NCBI RefSeq assembly: GCF_011764425.1
Contig: NZ_BLPF01000001.1
Coordinates: 1-64,000, forward strand
Reading direction: 5' to 3'
Origin: Phytohabitans houttuyneae
GTDB lineage: Bacteria; Actinomycetota; Actinomycetes; Mycobacteriales; Micromonosporaceae
Length of the DNA stretch: 64,000 nt
Positions within the stretch are counted from its first letter, which is position 1, and every line of letters starts with the position of its first letter. The position numbers were made by a program, and so were the translations under genes. Positions 53,888 to 62,585 of the stretch are shown here, piece after piece. Below the pieces are notes generated by a model, which ran no database searches, was not told the origin of the DNA, and saw nothing but the letters and a program-made list of their open reading frames with translations.

Positions 53888-54895
53888 ATGACCGTGCGCG
53901 ACGACACCACCGAAAGCCCCGCCGTGCCGGCGCCTCCCGCGCCGCCGACCCGGCGCGCGCGGGCCCGCCGGTGGATCCGCGCCGGTGTCCTCGTGGTCAT
54001 GGTCGTGTCGGCGGTCACCGTGCTGGCCGCCAACCGCGAGGCGGTGCTCGACGCGCTCACCGAGATCTCCCCCGGCTACGTCGCGGCCGCACTCCCCGGC
54101 GCCATCGCCGCCATGCTCGCGGCCCTCATCGTGTGGCGCTCGCTCCTGGCCGACCTCGGCTCGCCCATCGCCTGGCGCGACGCCGCGCGGGTGTTCTACC
54201 TGAGCCAGCTCGGCAAGTACGTGCCGGGCACCGTGTGGTCGATGGTCGCCCAGGTCGAGCTGAGCCGCGACCTGCGCATCCCCCGCCGCACCAGCCTGGC
54301 CGTGGGCGTGCTGGCCATCGCCGTCTCGGTCACCGTGGGCCTGACCGTGGGCTCGGCGATCCTGCTGGTCGCGGCGCCGGGCGTGGCCGAGCACTTCCGG
54401 TACTTCCTCTTCGCCGTGCCCCTCCTGCTGACCGTGCTGCACCCCGCCGTGCTCACCCGCCTGCTCAACCTGGCCTACCGCCTGCTCCGCCGCCAACCCT
54501 TGCCCAAGGCACCAAGCTGGGGCGGCATGCTCCGCGCGGCCGGCGCACAGCTGCTGGTCTGGATGTGCCTGGGCCTGCACATCTGGCCGTTCCTGGTCGG
54601 CATCGGCGCCGACCCGCTGGAGTCCCTCCCGGTAGCGATCGGCGGCTACGCCCTCGCCTACAGCCTCGGCCAACTCGCCGTAGGCCTGCCCGCCGGCGCC
54701 GGCGTCCGCGAGGCCGCCCTGGTGCTAGCCTTCGCCCCCCTCCTACCAGGCGGCGCCGCGGCCGCACTGGTGGTCGCGCTGATCTCGCGCGTCACCCTCA
54801 TCGTCGTGGACGTCCTGATGGCCGGCCTCCAACGCCTGATCGCCCGCCGCGCCCCCGCGACCCCACCGCCCGCCGAGGAGCCCGAGGCGGCGTAG
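53888..54895 (+). CDS. Lysylphosphatidylglycerol synthase TM-region/UPF0104 family membrane protein
   Basis: This 335-residue protein starts with a Pro/Ala-rich, basic cytoplasmic segment and has about seven or eight membrane helices. The blocks FYLSQLGKYVPGTVWSMVAQ and GQLAVGLPAGAGVREAALV are the family signature found in the flippase domain of MprF and in stand-alone UPF0104 proteins. It probably moves a lipid or lipid-linked sugar. It is translationally close to the YfhO-like gene. A paralogue lies at 59543-60510. Confidence 0.87.
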   Translation: MTVRDDTTESPAVPAPPAPPTRRARARRWIRAGVLVVMVVSAVTVLAANREAVLDALTEISPGYVAAALPGAIAAMLAALIVWRSLLADLGSPIAWRDAARVFYLSQLGKYVPGTVWSMVAQVELSRDLRIPRRTSLAVGVLAIAVSVTVGLTVGSAILLVAAPGVAEHFRYFLFAVPLLLTVLHPAVLTRLLNLAYRLLRRQPLPKAPSWGGMLRAAGAQLLVWMCLGLHIWPFLVGIGADPLESLPVAIGGYALAYSLGQLAVGLPAGAGVREAALVLAFAPLLPGGAAAALVVALISRVTLIVVDVLMAGLQRLIARRAPATPPPAEEPEAA

Positions 54896-54948
54896 CGGCG
54901 CGGTTACGGTCCGCAGCCGGGCCCGCTCTTCGAGAGCTGGCGCCCTCC

Positions 54949-55030
54949 ACAACAGATTCGAGCTACCGCGACGCCCGTCGTGGTCCGGACCGTTGCTCCC
55001 GCGGCCTCACCCTCCGCGCTGGTCAAGCCC
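54949..55030 (+). repeat. Dispersed repeat copy after the flippase-like gene
   Basis: The core runs from GATTCGAGCTACCGCGACGC (about 54956) through GGTCCGGACC to CGGCCTCACCCTCCGCG (about 55018). It begins some 55 bases after the stop codon. Confidence 0.68.
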
Positions 55031-55516
55031 CAGCAGCTCGCCGCTTCACCGCGGGCAAGGGCCGCCGCCTCGGCCTTAACCACCCGCCCGCGCTCCCGCC
55101 GCCCACGCACCCGTCGCCGCGCACGCCCGCTGCACGGTCGCGCCACTCGCCCGCTGCACGGTCGCCTCGCCCGCCGCCCGCCGGCGCACGCGCACGCGCA
55201 CGCCCGTCCGCCCGCCCGCCGCATGGTCGCCTCACTCGCCGCCCGCCAGCGCACGCGCACGCCGCCGCGCGGTTGCCCGTGCTCGCCGCCCCCGTCCACC
55301 GCTGCGCACACCCGCACTCGCCGCGCGCACGCCCGGACGCATCCCGCTGCGCGCGTCCGCGCCCTGCCGTCGCCGCAGCCCGTGACCATGGTCTCTGCTG
55401 CACTGATCATGGTTTGTGTACCAGTTTTCGGTGATTTGTTCCCGCAGAAATCATGATCGCGCGTAGCGCAAAGGTGCGGGTCCGTCCACAGTGCAGGAAC
55501 TGCGAGAAGCCAAGCA
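55031..55516. other. Low-complexity GC-rich gap without recognisable genes
   Basis: From 55080 to 55380 the sequence repeats short CGCAC, CCCGCTGCACGGTCGC and GCGCACGCG motifs. These would encode only Arg/Ala/His/Pro strings in any frame. No start with a ribosome binding site or codon pattern of a real gene is visible. The AT-richer stretch at 55390-55460 could hold a promoter but no gene follows it. Confidence 0.6.
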
Positions 55517-56022
55517 CGATGCGAGATCTTGGTGAGTTATCGCGCCATATCGCCGCCTCGACTTTCGGAGTTTCGTCGTCTGGAGTCCTTCCGCGGTCGG
55601 GGTGAGCTTTCTTGGAGTCCGACTCGATTTAGCTGTGAGCCGCCGCTGTGCCCGCGGTTGGCGCCTCACCCTCCGCGGTCGTCCGGCTCAGCCCAGGAGG
55701 CTGCTCCGGCAGATCTTGGCAAGTTAGCGTCGAAATGGCGGGCAAACTCACCAAGATCGTGAAGCGCACACCGCCGCACCTGATCGACAGTCACCGACCG
55801 CGACGAGGGTGCACTCGCGCACTGCCGCCCGAAGATCTGCAGAAGCACGGGTGGGGGAAGATCGGACCGGTGAATCTTGCATCTTGCCTGGTCAATGCCT
55901 TGCCCCGTAAAGCCGGCCGCCGGGGCGCGGACCGTGAGCGGGGAAGACCCCGGAAGCTCTCGCACGGCAAGTGATCCCAAACGCCGAAAAGTCGAGGCCG
56001 CTAACTCACCAAGATCTGCCGG
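55517..56022. repeat. Composite element with inverted GATCTTGGTGAGTT ends
   Basis: GAGATCTTGGTGAGTT (about 55520) with a nearby CCTCGACTTTCGG is mirrored at about 55982-56019 by its complement. The arms are roughly 35-40 bases, with an indel. Inside is a copy of the short core variant (about 55575-55700) and an AGATCTTGG hairpin (55711-55757). About 170 bases match the left half of the element at 26027-26459. No protein is encoded. Confidence 0.6.
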
Positions 56023-56186
56023 AGTCGCCGTGGAGGGTGCGGTCGCGGGACACGAAACGCGCCGGGCTCGCCGCCGGATCCAGCCACGGGTTCAGCTTCG
56101 CCACCCCACGGAGAACAAGGTTGCGGCCCTGGACAACCCCGCCCAGACCAAGGAAGCCGCCAGACACGGCCGGTGATGGCGTCAGG

Positions 56187-56660
56187 CGACCGGGACTGTG
56201 GGCGCACCGGTGCGCCCAGCTTGAGAGGCACTCGCAGCACGACACCTTCGGAGGCAGGCGAAGCCGCCCTCGGGGTGAGCTTGCCGACCGCGTGGACGGT
56301 GAAGCCGCGCGGGAGCAACGGTCGGTCGGTGAAGACCCCAGGCGCACCGATGCGCCCAGGTCGAAAGGCACTCGCGGCACGACACCTTCCGAGCCAGGCG
56401 AAGCCCTCGGGTGAGCTTGCCAACGGCGGACGGTGAAAGCTTCAGGCGACCGGGACCCTGGGCGCACCGGTGCGCCCAGCTTGAGAGGCACTCGCCGCGC
56501 GACACCTGCCTAGCCAGGCGAAGCCGCCCCGGGTGAGGTGGCCGACCGCGGACGGTGAGGCCGCGCGCAGCAGTGGCGGACGGTGAAGGCGACGGGACCG
56601 CGCACCGTGCGCTCGGGTTGAGGGGCGCTCGCGGCGCGACACCCTGCGGAGCCAAGGCGT
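56187..56660 (+). repeat. Four-unit tandem repeat of about 120-140 bases
   Basis: Each unit contains an 18-base palindrome, GGGCGCACCGGTGCGCCC or a variant, at about 56200, 56340, 56460 and 56600. It is followed by a CTTGAGAGGCACTCGC-like block, ACGACACCTTC, AGCCAGGCGAAGCC and a GTGAGCTTGCCGACCGCGGA-like block. Related palindromes lie at 18907-18927 and 44240-44261. No gene is encoded. Confidence 0.7.
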
Positions 56661-56745
56661 CCCTTGGGTGAGCTTGGCCACCGCGGAGGGTGAGGCCGCG
56701 GGAGCAACGGTCTGGACCACGACGGACGTCGCGGTAGCTCGAAGT
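56660..56745 (-). repeat. Dispersed repeat copy next to the methyltransferase stop
   Basis: The minus-oriented core runs from GGGTGAGCTTGGCCACCGCG through an altered palindrome GGTCTGGACC to GCGGTAGCTCG (about 56738). It ends about 20 bases before the stop of the gene at 56761. Confidence 0.68.
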
Positions 56746-56760
56746 GGGGTGGTGGTTTCC

Positions 56761-57498
56761 TCAGGAGGCGCGGCGGCCGTACGCCACCAGGCCGATGCCG
56801 CGGCCGGGCGCGAAGTTTTGCACCACGGTGAATGGCGCGATGCCGAGCTGGAGGACGGCGCTGGCCACGCGGCGCGGCTGGAGGAAGCGGCCGGAGGTGG
56901 CGCTGCGCTCCTGGATGTCGGTCGAGGCGGCGGCGAGGCGGCGGGCGGAGATGCGGTTGTGCGCGGCCTCCAGGGCGTAGCCGACGGGCCAGCCGTACTG
57001 CCGGACCTTGATGTCGACGCAGCCGGCCTGCTGCATGACCTCGGTGAGCTGCTCGGGCGTGTACCGCCGGAAGTGGCCGACCAGCTCGTCGGACGGGCCG
57101 AAGCGCTTGGGGTCGGCGGGCACCGACAGCAGCACGTGGCCGCCGGGGCGGGCGAACGGCACCCACTCGGCGAGCACGCCGCGGTCGTCGTCGATGTGCT
57201 CAAGCACCTCGAACGCGCACACCAGGTCGAACTGCGCGCCGTCGGGGACCTTGTGGTGATCGCCGTGCAGGACGGTGCCGCCCAGCGGGGTGACGCGCGA
57301 GGAGGCGACCGACCACGATGACTCGTCCGGCTCCACGCCCGTGTATTCCCCCAGGCTGGCCAGGCGGGCACCGAAGCCGCCCTGCCCGCAGCCGAGCTCC
57401 AGGATGCTCTTCGGCGCGAGCCTGCGCAGCAGCGGACCCACCACCGCCCAGCGGAGGCGGGCGCGGGCGCTGAGCGGCGGAGTGGCGGTCGAGCTCAT
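56761..57498 (-). CDS. Class I SAM-dependent methyltransferase
   Basis: This 245-residue protein has motif I ILELGCGQGGFG (residues 32-43) and an acidic residue after the second strand (GVEPDES). Motif post-II is LVCAFEVLEHIDDD, followed by GGHVLLSVPADPKRFGPSDE. The pattern fits a UbiE/Coq5-like methyltransferase acting on a sugar or lipid precursor. Its start overlaps the stop of the adjacent glycosyltransferase gene by 4 bases (ATGA), so it belongs to the surface-glycan cluster. The substrate is unknown. Confidence 0.85.
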   Translation of the reverse strand: MSSTATPPLSARARLRWAVVGPLLRRLAPKSILELGCGQGGFGARLASLGEYTGVEPDESSWSVASSRVTPLGGTVLHGDHHKVPDGAQFDLVCAFEVLEHIDDDRGVLAEWVPFARPGGHVLLSVPADPKRFGPSDELVGHFRRYTPEQLTEVMQQAGCVDIKVRQYGWPVGYALEAAHNRISARRLAAASTDIQERSATSGRFLQPRRVASAVLQLGIAPFTVVQNFAPGRGIGLVAYGRRAS

Positions 57499-58661
57499 CG
57501 GTGTCGGTGTCCAAACTCGAGGTGGGCGACGGATCGGCGGAGCGGCGCGACGACGGCATCGGGGCCGAAGCGCTCGGCGGCGTAGAGCTGGCCGCTGGAC
57601 TTGAGCTTGGCCAGCCGGTCCCGGTCGTCCGCCAGAGAGCGTAGAGCCTCGGCGAGCGCGGCCGCGTCACCGGGGGGCACGAGCACGGCGGTGTCGTCGA
57701 GCGCGTTGCGCTGGGGTGCGGTGTCGGAGGTGACGACCACGCAGCCGGCGGCCAGGCCCTGGTAGACCTTGGTCGGCACGACGCGCGTCGCCTTGTCGGT
57801 CGTGCCGAAGATGCCCAGGCTGACGTCGTGGCCGGCGACGAGGTCGGGCAGGTCGGCGCCGGGCACCCAGTCGAGCCAGGTCACGCGGGGGTTGGCGGAG
57901 GCGAGCTCGCGGCAGCGGTCGTAGTCCTGCCCGGTGCCGACCATCGTGAACGCGATGCGGTCGTCGCCGGCCAGCTCCGCGAGTGCCTCGCCGATCGTGG
58001 CGGTGCCGTGCAGGGGCGTGAAGAGGCCGACGAAAATCACCCGCAGGGGGGCGCCGGCCCGGTGGACGACGCCGGGCTCGCGGGCCACGCCGGCGTCTCC
58101 GGTGTGGGCCTCGCCGGCCTTGAACCACACGTCGCTCGCGCCCACGGGCACGACGACGGACCGCTCGGCGGCGTCGGCCGGCAGCGTCGCGCCCTGCTCC
58201 ACAGTGTCGACGATGACGACGTCGGCGCGGCGCAGCGCGGTGCGGTCGATCCAGCGCATCAGGCGGTGCTTGATCCCGCCGCTGCCGGCCAGCGCGCGGT
58301 CTTCGGCGGTGCCGGCGGCGGAGACGAGGTGGTCCAGCGCGATCGGCGTGGAACGGAACAGCAGCCGAGCCAGCCGTACATCGAAATGTCCGAGATATCC
58401 GACAAGCACCGCATCGGGCGCCTGTCGCCGGCGTTCGCGGCGTGCGGCGACCGCCAGGCGGGTCCAGCAGGTGGCGAGGCGCCAGGCCAGCAGCGGAAGG
58501 CGCCACGGCTGCCGCAGCATGGCGACCCGCGCCGCGGTGGACAGCCGCAGCGGCGCGTTGACCTCGACGACCTCGTCGCCGCTGGCACGCAAACCCTCGA
58601 TGAGCACCGCCACCCTGGGGTGGCGCTCGACGTCGAAGGTGCCGAAAGCCAGCCAGCGCAT
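57495..58661 (-). CDS. Glycosyltransferase family 4/1 protein
   Basis: This is a 388-residue GT-B protein. The N-terminal domain begins MRWLAFGTFDVERHPRVAVL. The C-terminal domain has VIFVGLFTPLHGTATIGEAL and VVPTKVYQGLAAGCVVVTSD, including the donor-site glutamine/lysine region, and then APQRNALDDTAVLVPPGD. It resembles GT4 enzymes of polysaccharide clusters. It is coupled to the methyltransferase downstream by a 4-base overlap. A 100-base gap separates it from the next gene upstream. Confidence 0.85.
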   Translation of the reverse strand: MRWLAFGTFDVERHPRVAVLIEGLRASGDEVVEVNAPLRLSTAARVAMLRQPWRLPLLAWRLATCWTRLAVAARRERRRQAPDAVLVGYLGHFDVRLARLLFRSTPIALDHLVSAAGTAEDRALAGSGGIKHRLMRWIDRTALRRADVVIVDTVEQGATLPADAAERSVVVPVGASDVWFKAGEAHTGDAGVAREPGVVHRAGAPLRVIFVGLFTPLHGTATIGEALAELAGDDRIAFTMVGTGQDYDRCRELASANPRVTWLDWVPGADLPDLVAGHDVSLGIFGTTDKATRVVPTKVYQGLAAGCVVVTSDTAPQRNALDDTAVLVPPGDAAALAEALRSLADDRDRLAKLKSSGQLYAAERFGPDAVVAPLRRSVAHLEFGHRHR

Positions 58662-58761
58662 CCGCAGAGCGTACCGGAGACTCACGCGCAGACCGAGCCC
58701 CCGTGCGGCCGGTCGCGGTATGCCGCAACAAGGTCGAACACGGACCTGAGCTGCCGTTCCG

Positions 58762-59546
58762 CTAGGCGCGGACGAATGCCAGCCGGATGAACGTGTAGTC
58801 GACGCCGACGCGCTTCCAGTGCACGGGTCGCTCGGCGTGTTCGAGGGCGAGCTCACCGAGCAGGCGCAACCGGTGACGCTCGGCAACCGCGACAAACTCC
58901 TTGATCTCCACCGGCGAGAAGATGTGGACAGGCGCGCCGTACGCGGTGCGGCCGCTGGTGTCCGGCGGGTCCTGGTCGTAGTCGGTGGAGACGACGAGCA
59001 GGCCACCCGGGCGGATGATCCGGGCCGACTCGGCCAGGAACGGCTCCAGCGGCACCCCGTGCTCGATCACGCTCATGCAGGTGACCGCGTCGAAGCGGCC
59101 GTCCGGGAAGTCGGTGCCGGTGATGTCGCCGTACCGGAAGAGGACACCGTCGCGGCGGACGTCCACACCGAACTCGAGGTTGTTACCGACCAGGTCGGTG
59201 AGGCCGAACAGGCGCAGCCACGGAAGCACCGACGAGTACCGCGCGCTGCCCGCGTCCAGCACCGACGCGTCCGTGCCGAGGCGGGACAGGATCGTGGCCA
59301 CCGCGCCGAGCGCGTCCCAGTTCTTCGGGCGGTCGTGGTGCAGCGGCAGCCGCAGCCGCCGGCATTCGGCCACCGCCCGCTCCCACTCGGCGCGCGAACG
59401 CAGCACGTCGGTCGGGGGCACGCCGGCCGGGTGGGTGGTGGGCGCGGCGAGGGCGCGCTGGAGGCGTACCCGCGTCCACAGCGCCCGCTCCGCCACGCGC
59501 TTGGCCAGCGCGATGGCCGCTCCCCCGGCGGTGCCGCGGCACTCAT
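58762..59546 (-). CDS. SAM-dependent methyltransferase, frame broken near 59522-59526
   Basis: The intact part encodes SVLDAGSARYSSVLPWL (motif I-like), FDAVTCMSVIEHGVPLEPFL and RPGGLLVVSTDYDQD, typical of class I methyltransferases in glycan clusters. A natural start, ATG at 59546, overlaps the flippase-like stop as ATGA. It reads MSAAAPPG, then loses frame at the run of five G/C at 59522-59526. Adding one base continues into GAAIALAKRVAERALW and the rest, giving 261 residues. Without it, translation would have to start at the GTG at 59496. Confidence 0.8.
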
Positions 59547-60510
59547 GTCTTCTCCTCGTGCTGGTGCTTGGTCCGGTGGATGCTCAGCGCGGCCATTCCC
59601 ATGTCGACCACGGCGAGCACGAGCCGCGAGACGAGCACGACGGCGGCCGCCGCCTGGGCGGGCAGCGCGGTGGCGAGGGCGGCGCCGAGTGCCAGCTCGC
59701 GTACGCCGACCCCGGCCGGTGCGGGTACGAAGAGGACACCGGCGCAGTACGCCAGCGTGAAGCCGCCCACGGCGAGCGGCAGCACCGACCACCCCTCGGC
59801 GCCGGCCGCGCGCACGAGGATGTAGCAGTGCAGCCCCATCAGGCACCAGCTCAGGACCTGCCACCCGGCGGCGGCCAGCATGCCGCGGCCGCTGGGGCGT
59901 ACGGCGAGGGGCGGCCGCCGCAGCACGCGCAGCATCTGGTTGATGCCCCACGTGGTGACCGACGGGTGGATCACCGCGACGAGCACGGGCAGGATCAGCC
60001 ACAGCCACCAGAACTCGCGCAGCGCGTCGCCCGCGCCGAACGGCAGCAGGATCGCCGCCATCCCCAGGCCCACCGCGATCGACAGCACGACAGCGAGCAC
60101 GCTCACCGCGAACGACACCGCGCGCGGCACCTTCAGCTGCTTGGCGAGCTCGACCTGCGCGACGAACGTCCACACCGAACCGGGCAGGTACTTGCCGAGC
60201 TGGCTGGTGTAGAAGACCCGGCCGGCCGGCACCACCGGGAGCGGGTGGCCGAGGTCGGCGAGGAGGCGTCGCCACGCGAGCATGCCCGCGATGCCGGCGC
60301 CGACGACGAACGGCACCGAGGCGAGTGCGGCGCCCCAGCCGATCTGGCGCAGGGCGGGTCCGGTCTCGTCCCAGTTGGCCACGACGTACCAGACGCCCGC
60401 CGCGGCGGCGAGGACCAGAAAGCCGATCTTGAACCAGATGCCGGGGCCACGCCGCCGCCTGCCCGCGGGGGCGTGGGGACGTCGGACGACACGGAAGCCT
60501 GTGCCGTCAC
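59543..60510 (-). CDS. UPF0104/LPG-synthase-TM family membrane protein, frame broken near 60440-60471
   Basis: The family signature blocks FYTSQLGKYLPGSVWTFVAQ and LFVPAPAGVGVRELALG are present with about seven membrane helices. The first helix (IWFKIGFLVLAAAAGVWYVV) lacks any in-frame start. In the neighbouring frame a GTG at 60510, overlapping the upstream stop as GTGA, reads MTAQASVSSDVPTPP, like the Pro-rich start of its paralogue at 53888. One extra base in a C-run between them restores a 322-residue protein. The probable role is lipid or lipid-linked sugar translocation in the cluster. Confidence 0.8.
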
Positions 60511-61613
60511 GACGAGGCCGCCGACAGCGACGACGCGGTCAGGACCGCCGCGCAGTACGCCCGCCAGCCGGGTCCCGTGTCCACCGGGCGCACGCCGCGG
60601 CGCAGCCGCGCCGGCTCGCCGTCGGTGTAGAAGCGGCGCAGCGCGTACACCAGGGACTCGACGTTGTCCGGTGCGCACAGCACCCCGTCGACGCCGTCCC
60701 GCACGTCCTGCTCGACCGTGCCGACCCGGGTGGCGATCACCGGCCGCTCGTGCGCGAACGCCAGGAACGCGTTGAGCGAGGCGGTCGCCGACCGGTACGG
60801 CAGCACGAGCGCGTCGGCGTCCGCGAAAAGGCTTGGCACGTCGGCGGCGTCCACGTACCCGGGGCGCAGCTCCACGCGAGAGACGAGCCCCAGCTCGCGG
60901 ATCAGCCGCTGGGTCTCCTCGGTGCCGCCCCAGAACTCGCCCGCGACCCGCAGCGTCACACCGGGCGGACCGGCGGCCATCGCGCGCAGCAGCACGTCCA
61001 ATCCCTTGTACGGGCGGACGATGCCGAAGAACAGCAGCCGGTTGAACACGCCGTCGACGGTGCACGGCGCGGTCGGCGAGGCAACCACGACGGGCGCCAT
61101 GTGCTCGACCACGACCGGCTTGTCGGTCAGCGACTTCGCGATCTTCGCCTGCTCGGCCGTGTGCGCGAGCACACCGTCCACACGGGACAGTACGCCGCGG
61201 ATCAGCCGCACGTCCATGGAGCCGCGCTCGTGCGGCAGCACGTTGTGGCACTGCGCCACCACGCGGGCGGTCCGGTGGCGGCCGAGCCCCGCGAGGATCG
61301 CGCGGTAGGCCGGCAGCTGGATCGGCGCGGCGACGACGAGCACCACCACGTCGGCGCCGCGCAGCCGCCGCCCGCAGGCGAGCCACGAGTCGGGACGCCG
61401 CCAGGAGAGGTGCCGCACGGTACCCGGAAAGGGCGGCAGCTCCGGCTCGCGGACCGTCAACTGCCCGGGGTAGAGCAGCTTCGGGTACTGGTGAGCCCAG
61501 GACTCCAGCCGCACCTGGTGACCCGCCGCGGTCAGCTCGTGTGCCAGCGCCGTCGTGTACTGGGCGATGCCGCCCTTGTACGGATGGGCCGGCCCCACGA
61601 TCGCGATTCGCAA
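60507..61613 (-). CDS. Glycosyltransferase family 4 protein
   Basis: This 368-residue GT-B enzyme has the acceptor-domain start MRIAIVGPAHPYKGGIAQYT, with the GGI loop. Donor-domain blocks are FFGIVRPYKGLDVLL, YVDAADVPSLFADADALVLP and SATASLNAFLAFAHERPVIA. The last replaces the usual E-x7-E segment and has Asn/Ala at the first glutamate. The start codon is TTG, 15 bases after the GT2 gene. It overlaps the flippase-like gene by 4 bases. It probably builds the glycan whose lipid carrier the GT2 and flippase-like proteins handle. Confidence 0.85.
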   Translation of the reverse strand: MRIAIVGPAHPYKGGIAQYTTALAHELTAAGHQVRLESWAHQYPKLLYPGQLTVREPELPPFPGTVRHLSWRRPDSWLACGRRLRGADVVVLVVAAPIQLPAYRAILAGLGRHRTARVVAQCHNVLPHERGSMDVRLIRGVLSRVDGVLAHTAEQAKIAKSLTDKPVVVEHMAPVVVASPTAPCTVDGVFNRLLFFGIVRPYKGLDVLLRAMAAGPPGVTLRVAGEFWGGTEETQRLIRELGLVSRVELRPGYVDAADVPSLFADADALVLPYRSATASLNAFLAFAHERPVIATRVGTVEQDVRDGVDGVLCAPDNVESLVYALRRFYTDGEPARLRRGVRPVDTGPGWRAYCAAVLTASSLSAASS

Positions 61614-61628
61614 CAGATGGCCCCCGGG

Positions 61629-62585
61629 TCAGTCCGCCCGCGACCGGACTATGAGGTCGGCCAGCAGCGCCACCGCCGCGATGATCAGACCGGTGACGAT
61701 GAGCAGCATCGCGTTGGTGGTGACCCGGAAGTTGTACTGGATGACGTCGACGACCGCCTTGACCGCGCCCAGCCCGAAGAGGAAGAGCGCGAGCGGCATC
61801 AGCACCTTGATCGGGTTGAAGTACACGACCATGCGGAGCACCTGCAGGATGTACCGGTAGGCGTCGCGCACGAAGTGGAACTTGCTCTTGCCCGACCGCT
61901 TCGCGTAGTCGATCGGCAGGAAGTCGACCTGGTGCTGGTTGGACAGGAACGCCAGCGTGATCGTGGTGACGCAGGAGAAGCCGGGCGGCAGCAGCCGCAG
62001 GTACGGCAGCGACACCTCCTTGCGGAACGCGCGAAGCCCGGAGTTCAGGTCGGGGATCTTCGTGCCGGCGAGCACCTCGGCAAACTTGCGGATCGCCCAC
62101 TTGGCCGGCACCCGCAGCGCCTTGTGGCTGCCCTGCTCGGACGTGCGCGCGCCGACGACCTGGTCGACGTGCTCGTTGTCGCGCAGGTACTGCACGAACT
62201 CGGGGATCCGCTCGTTCGGGTACGACATGTCGGCGTCGGTCCACACGACGATGCCGCCCCTGGCCTCCTGCGAGCCGATGCGGCGGGCGGTGCCGGAGCC
62301 GCCGTTGCGCTGGAACGCCATCAGGCGCATGTGCGGGAAGCGCGGCTCGGCCTCGCGGAGCACGGCGAGCGTGTTGTCCGTCGACTTGTCGTCGATGACG
62401 AGAAGCTCGTACGTGAACTCGCTCGCGTCCATCGACTTCGTGATCCGCTCGATCTCGGCCACGACGTGGGTCTGCTCGTTGTAGCAGGGAAGGACGATGG
62501 TCACGTCGAGCGTGGCCGGCTCAGGTGGCGTTGGTGCCATGGATGGGCGCCCCTCGGCGGTCCGTACCGTCTGCTCGATAATCAT
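61629..62585 (-). CDS. Glycosyltransferase family 2, polyprenyl-phosphate sugar transferase-like
   Basis: This 318-residue protein has a GT-A domain with VTIVLPCYNEQTH (28-40), the metal site TDADMSYP (DAD at 117-119) and GSGTARRIGS. Two C-terminal membrane helices follow (about residues 245-265 and 285-308). The organisation matches dolichol/polyprenyl-phosphate mannose or glucose synthases of the Dpm1/GtrB type. These load a lipid carrier with one sugar for later use outside the membrane by GT-C enzymes such as the adjacent YfhO-like protein. Its ATG overlaps the stop of that gene. Confidence 0.88.
   Translation of the reverse strand: MIIEQTVRTAEGRPSMAPTPPEPATLDVTIVLPCYNEQTHVVAEIERITKSMDASEFTYELLVIDDKSTDNTLAVLREAEPRFPHMRLMAFQRNGGSGTARRIGSQEARGGIVVWTDADMSYPNERIPEFVQYLRDNEHVDQVVGARTSEQGSHKALRVPAKWAIRKFAEVLAGTKIPDLNSGLRAFRKEVSLPYLRLLPPGFSCVTTITLAFLSNQHQVDFLPIDYAKRSGKSKFHFVRDAYRYILQVLRMVVYFNPIKVLMPLALFLFGLGAVKAVVDVIQYNFRVTTNAMLLIVTGLIIAAVALLADLIVRSRAD

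Noticed and set aside
55080-55400. Possible Arg/Ala/His-rich proteins in the low-complexity gap
   Set aside because: All frames are similarly open, no ribosome binding site is present and the sequence is short-motif repeat DNA.
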